From positions 124,001 through 188,000 of the forward strand of contig MPNC01000006.1 of NCBI GenBank assembly GCA_002238825.1: a DNA stretch of 64,000 nt, in the 5' to 3' direction. The notes beneath the pieces are model-generated. The model did not search any database, was not told the DNA's origin, and saw nothing but the letters and a program-made list of their open reading frames with translations. Positions within the stretch are counted from its first letter, which is position 1; every line of letters begins with the position of its first letter. The position numbers were made by a program, and so were the translations under genes. This stretch comes from SAR202 cluster bacterium bin87. Its GTDB lineage: Bacteria; Chloroflexota; Dehalococcoidia; Lucifugimonadales; UBA3495. Positions 61,044-64,000 of the stretch are shown piece after piece.

Positions 61044-61116
61044 GACCTGGGACGAAACGCCTGCGGACACCTTGGTAGGGTCATAGCAAACGCCCCTCAC
61101 CTCATGGTGAGGGGCG
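61044..61116 (+). repeat. 73-bp direct repeat, right copy
   Basis: Identical to 60180-60252. It carries the duplicated DUF5131 C-terminal codons, stop and terminator stem (61091-61116). A frameshift just upstream means it is not part of a second gene. Confidence 0.9.
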
Positions 61117-61143
61117 CTGTTTTGCTGGGTTAGGTCGCCCTAC

Positions 61144-62703
61144 TTAGTCCGGCGTGGTTCCCACCGCCGGCAGTTCTGCCTCTTCGTCGGCGGCGAGCAT
61201 GCGGTTCATCGCGCTCAGGTAGGCGTGCGCGCTGGCGACGATGATGTCGGTGTTGGCGCCGCGGCCGGAGAACATGCGGCCGTTGTTTTCGATCCGGATC
61301 GACACCGAGCCGACCGAGTCGCGGCCTTCCGACACGGCCTGCACCTGGAAGTCGGAGATCCTGGCGGTGCTGCCAATCACGCGGTCGATGGCCCGGCACA
61401 CGGCGTCCACCGGACCGTTGCCCGTGGAGGCGTCGGTCTTGGCGTTGCCGTCGGGGCCAATGAGGCGGACCGTCGCTGTGGGAATGTCCTTATCCCCGCT
61501 GGTGAAGTGCACCGTCTCCAGGGAGTAGCTGATGGGCTCCGAGGCAGTCCGGTTCTCCTCGTCCATGAGGATTTCCAGGTCACGGTCGGTCACCTCGTTC
61601 TTCTTGTCGGCCAGCTCAACGAACCGCTCGTACACGCCGGTGACTTCCTCGCGGTCAAGCGAGTAGCCCAACGCCTCGAGCCTGGCCTGCAGGCCGGCGC
61701 GGCCGCTGAGCTTGCCCAGCACCAGCTGGACGTCCGGCGGCAAGCCGACGCGCTCGGGCTGCATGACCTCATAGGTGGAGCGGTCCTTCAGCACGCCGTC
61801 CTGGTGGATGCCCGAGGCATGGCGGAAGGCATTCTCGCCGACGATGGCCTTGTTGGCCTGCACGTTCATGCCGGTGATGCGGCTGACCAGCCGGCTGGTG
61901 GGGTAGATCTGAGTGGTGTCCACGCTCAGTTCGACGCCGAACAGGTCCTTGCGGGTGTCCAGGGCCATGATGATCTCTTCGAGGGAGGCGTTGCCGGCCC
62001 GCTCGCCGATGCCGTTGATGCAGCCCTCAACCTGCCGCGCGCCGACCTCGATGGCGGCCAGGCTGTTGGACACGGCCAGGCCCAGGTCGTTGTGGCAGTG
62101 GACGGACAGGGTCACGTTTTCGATGCCCCGCACGTTCTGCTTGATGTTGTTCAGCATGGTCTGGAAGTCCGACGGGATGGCGTAGCCCACCGTGTCGGCG
62201 ATGTTGATGGTGCTCGCGCCCATCCGGATCACCTCTTCCAGCATCCGGTACAGGTAGTCGGGGTTGGTGCGGGTGGCGTCCATGGGCGAGAACTCGACGT
62301 CCTCACAGTAGCCCCGGGCGCGGGACACCATGTCCACGGCCATGGTCATCACGTCTTCCCGGTCCTTCCGCAGCTGGTGCATCTGGTGGATCTCCGAGGA
62401 AGACAGGAATACGTGGATGCGAGGCTTTTCGGCGCTCTTGATGGCGCCCCAGGCGGCGTCGACGTCGCCCGGAACCGCGCGGGATAGCGAGCAGATGACG
62501 GGGCCATGCACGTCCTCGGCGATGCGCTGGACGGCCTGGAAGTCACCGGGCGAACTGGCGGCGAAGCCGGCCTCGATGATGTCGACCTTCAGGCGGCCGA
62601 GCTGGCGCGCGATCTGCAGCTTCTCATCCACCGTCATGCCGATGCCGGCAGACTGTTCGCCGTCGCGGAGCGTGGTATCCAGAAACTTTACTTGTGCAGC
62701 CAT
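61144..62703 (-). CDS. leuA: 2-isopropylmalate synthase
   Basis: LeuA: condenses acetyl-CoA with 2-oxoisovalerate, the first committed step of leucine synthesis. The 519-residue protein has the HMGL-like TIM barrel (FLDTTLRDGEQSAG, HDNDLGLA-like HCHNDLGLAVSN) and the C-terminal LeuA dimer/allosteric domain (VGSVSIRIENNGRMFSGRGANTDIIVASAHAYL), which binds leucine for feedback control. Both halves are intact. The GGAGG ribosome binding site and MAAQVKFLD start are clear; the in-frame ATG at 62721 is less likely. It follows a small ORF and ilvC on the same strand. Confidence 0.95.
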   Translation of the reverse strand: MAAQVKFLDTTLRDGEQSAGIGMTVDEKLQIARQLGRLKVDIIEAGFAASSPGDFQAVQRIAEDVHGPVICSLSRAVPGDVDAAWGAIKSAEKPRIHVFLSSSEIHQMHQLRKDREDVMTMAVDMVSRARGYCEDVEFSPMDATRTNPDYLYRMLEEVIRMGASTINIADTVGYAIPSDFQTMLNNIKQNVRGIENVTLSVHCHNDLGLAVSNSLAAIEVGARQVEGCINGIGERAGNASLEEIIMALDTRKDLFGVELSVDTTQIYPTSRLVSRITGMNVQANKAIVGENAFRHASGIHQDGVLKDRSTYEVMQPERVGLPPDVQLVLGKLSGRAGLQARLEALGYSLDREEVTGVYERFVELADKKNEVTDRDLEILMDEENRTASEPISYSLETVHFTSGDKDIPTATVRLIGPDGNAKTDASTGNGPVDAVCRAIDRVIGSTARISDFQVQAVSEGRDSVGSVSIRIENNGRMFSGRGANTDIIVASAHAYLSAMNRMLAADEEAELPAVGTTPD

Positions 62704-62776
62704 TGGTTCCTTTCCCTCCATGGGGTTGGCGCCCGTCGTGTCCTCGGTCGAGAGGTGGGCGCGTCAGCGTTGATCG

Positions 62777-62890
62777 TTACGTCTTGCTAGATGGGGAAAG
62801 GCTGGGCAGGCACACGCAGTCCACCACAGCCAGCCCCGCCAGGACCAGTCTGCGATGGTGAACTGCTCTGCACAGTACCTCCATGCCCAT
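62777..62890 (-). CDS. 37-residue small ORF between ilvC and leuA
   Basis: The minus strand encodes MGMEVLCRAVHHRRLVLAGL, then AVVDCVCLPSLSPSSKT, from ATG 62890 to TAA 62777. AGGAGGT (complement of 62896-62902) lies five bases upstream, the best ribosome binding site in the area. A leader peptide for leuA is conceivable (residues 15-23 are LVLAGLAVV) but the Leu/Val content is modest and no clear terminator/antiterminator pair follows; it could also be a small independent protein. Confidence 0.5.
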   Translation of the reverse strand: MGMEVLCRAVHHRRLVLAGLAVVDCVCLPSLSPSSKT

Positions 62891-62895
62891 GTGTC

Positions 62896-62902
62896 ACCTC
62901 CT
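62896..62902 (-). promoter_or_regulatory. Strong ribosome binding site of the small ORF
   Basis: AGGAGGT five bases upstream of the small ORF ATG. It decides the start and is the main reason to consider the ORF real. Confidence 0.6.
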
Positions 62903-62938
62903 CGATTTCTCGAAGGTTGCGTTGAACGCACTCACTTT

Positions 62939-63029
62939 GTCATTGCGAGCGCAGCGTGGCAATCTCGTTGCCATACAGGTCGTCGCCAGAGTGACGGGAT
63001 TGCCACGTCGCTGCGCTCCTCGCAATGAC
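62939..63029. repeat. Family A palindromic repeat
   Basis: GTCATTGCGAGCGCAGCGTGG at the left and CGCTCCTCGCAATGAC at the right, with the internal GGCAATCTCG/GGGATTGCC pair. It sits 10 bp after the ilvC stop. Confidence 0.8.
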
Positions 63030-63041
63030 AACGGTTGGTTG

Positions 63042-64000
63042 TTACTCGATTTCCCGCGGGTTCATCCACGGCATCATCTCGCGCAGGCCCCGGCCCACCT
63101 CGTGGATCCGGCTGGTGCGCGCTTCCTGGCGCAGGCGCAGGAAGTTGTGGCGCCCTTCGTCGCACTCGGACATCCATTCCTGGGCGAAGGACCCGCTCTG
63201 GATGTCGTCCAGCACCCGGTGCATGTTCTCGCGGACGTGGTCGTCCACCACCCGCGTGCCACGGGTGAGGTCGCCGTACTCGGCGGTGTCGCTCACCGAG
63301 TAGCGCATGTAGTTGAACCCGCCCTGCTGGATCAGGTCAACGATCATCTTGAGCTCGTGCAGGCACTCGAAGTAGGCGATTTCGGGCGGATATCCGCGTT
63401 CGACCAGCGTCTCGAAGGCCAGGTTGATCAGGGCGGTAACGCCGCCGCACAGCACGGACTGCTCGCCGAACAGGTCGCTCTCGGTCTCGTCCTTGAAGGT
63501 GGTCTCCAGCACTCCGGCGCGGGCGCAGCCGATGCCGGCGGCGTAGGCCAGCCCGATGTTCTTGGCGTTGCCGGTGGCGTCCTGGTGGATCGCCAGCAGG
63601 CACGGCACGCCGATGCCCTGCTCCACGAAGTGCTCCCGCATGCGGTGGCCGGGCGCCTTGGGCGCGACCATCATCACGTCCACCGAAGGCGGCGGCACCA
63701 CGAACTGGTAGTGGATGGTGAAGCCGTGGGCGAACATCAGGGCCTTGCCCGGTCCCAGGTTGGGCTCGATCTCGTCGCGGTACACGTCCTTCTGCACGTG
63801 GTCGGGGATGGCCACCATCATCACGTCGGCCTCTTTGGCGACCTCGGCGACGCTGCCAACTTCCAGGCCGGCATCCCGCGCGACTTGGCGGCTGGCGCTG
63901 CCCTCGTACAGGCCCACCATCACCTTGACCCCGCTGTCATGCAGGTTCAATGCGTGGGCGTGACCCTGGCTGCCGTAGCCGATCATGCCGACGGTCTTGC
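63042..64000 (-). CDS. ilvC: Ketol-acid reductoisomerase (N-terminus beyond the window)
   Basis: IlvC, the NADPH-dependent reductoisomerase of valine, leucine and isoleucine synthesis. The frame is open to position 64000, so the first ~20-25 residues are missing. Visible: [15 protein letters not shown] (Rossmann GxGxxG), [44 protein letters not shown], the acid-rich [19 protein letters not shown] metal-binding block and FYECLHELK-like [15 protein letters not shown]. The visible C-terminal domain length matches class I enzymes. The gene lies upstream of the small ORF and leuA on the same strand, giving a branched-chain biosynthetic cluster. Confidence 0.95.
   Translation of the reverse strand, partial: KTVGMIGYGSQGHAHALNLHDSGVKVMVGLYEGSASRQVARDAGLEVGSVAEVAKEADVMMVAIPDHVQKDVYRDEIEPNLGPGKALMFAHGFTIHYQFVVPPPSVDVMMVAPKAPGHRMREHFVEQGIGVPCLLAIHQDATGNAKNIGLAYAAGIGCARAGVLETTFKDETESDLFGEQSVLCGGVTALINLAFETLVERGYPPEIAYFECLHELKMIVDLIQQGGFNYMRYSVSDTAEYGDLTRGTRVVDDHVRENMHRVLDDIQSGSFAQEWMSECDEGRHNFLRLRQEARTSRIHEVGRGLREMMPWMNPREIE

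Larger units (their letters stand above)
62704..63041. other. leuA-ilvC intergenic region
   Basis: 338 bp holding the 37-codon small ORF (62777-62890) with its ribosome binding site and one family A repeat (62939-63029). The family A element lies between ilvC and the small ORF. Confidence 0.7.

Noticed and set aside
61225..62487. 420-codon plus-strand ORF opposite leuA
   Set aside because: Composition (Val/His/Gly-rich) matches an antisense shadow; leuA explains the region.

Overview
The window looks like one contig from a high-GC, free-living bacterium, most plausibly a Chloroflexota of the Dehalococcoidia/SAR202 kind. This placement is an inference from gene content: three luciferase-like flavin oxidoreductases, a Rieske oxygenase, a TIM-barrel amidohydrolase, paired ferritin-like proteins, Uma2 and PaREP1-like families, many Shine-Dalgarno starts with GGAGG, and intergenic space crowded with short palindromic repeats. 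No rRNA is present to fix the taxonomy.

Layout. 1-13.1 kb: F420/FMN oxidoreductase, GlcG-like protein, cytidylate-kinase-like protein, the rpsO-pnp pair (PNPase with a long RGG tail), an alpha/beta hydrolase, tRNA-Gly, a HEPN/PaREP1-like protein, two atypical tRNAs beside a decayed integrase, a Na/Pi transporter and a STAND-like ATPase. 13.1-16.9 kb: a packaging-only phage remnant (portal, terminase, zinc ribbon) with repeats inserted in and around it. 17.7-25.5 kb: a cell-surface block of two ~1000-residue secreted beta-sandwich proteins sharing a 5' leader hairpin, a membrane-anchored collagen-like protein and another anchored secreted protein. 25.5-32.2 kb: glyA, a DUF3500 protein, a broken higA and a C-terminally truncated Type IIG-like restriction-methylation protein. 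32.7-38.6 kb: a catabolic group (alpha/beta hydrolase, luciferase-like monooxygenase, adenine/adenosine deaminase, Rieske oxygenase, amidohydrolase).

38.9-43.8 kb: an aapJQMP-type amino-acid ABC transporter. 44.4-47.9 kb: flavin oxidoreductase, Uma2 nuclease, SDR, tRNA-Pro, DnaJ-like protein. 48.0-55.5 kb: YifB/ComM, a lineage hypothetical, a XerD-type recombinase, small-multidrug-export protein, molybdopterin oxidoreductase with a flavin reductase, and an M50-like protein without its zinc ligands. 55.6-58.4 kb: a likely operon of two ferritin-like proteins, one with its di-iron ligands replaced, plus a second PaREP1-like protein. 58.6-61.1 kb: a TcmP/DUF5131 three-Cys-motif pair followed by a DUF2442-DUF4160 cassette bounded by 73-bp exact direct repeats. 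61.1-64 kb: branched-chain amino acid genes (ilvC, a 37-codon small ORF, leuA).

The strongest leads for new biology are: the active/inactive ferritin-like pair with a HEPN-like neighbour; the three-Cys-motif pair with its repeat-flanked toxin-antitoxin-like cassette; the Ser-bodied class II tRNA with a GCC anticodon next to a class I-shaped tRNA with GTA; and the shared SD-sequestering leader of the large surface proteins. At least four families of short repeats (some nested in each other, one inside the terminase gene) shape the intergenic regions.
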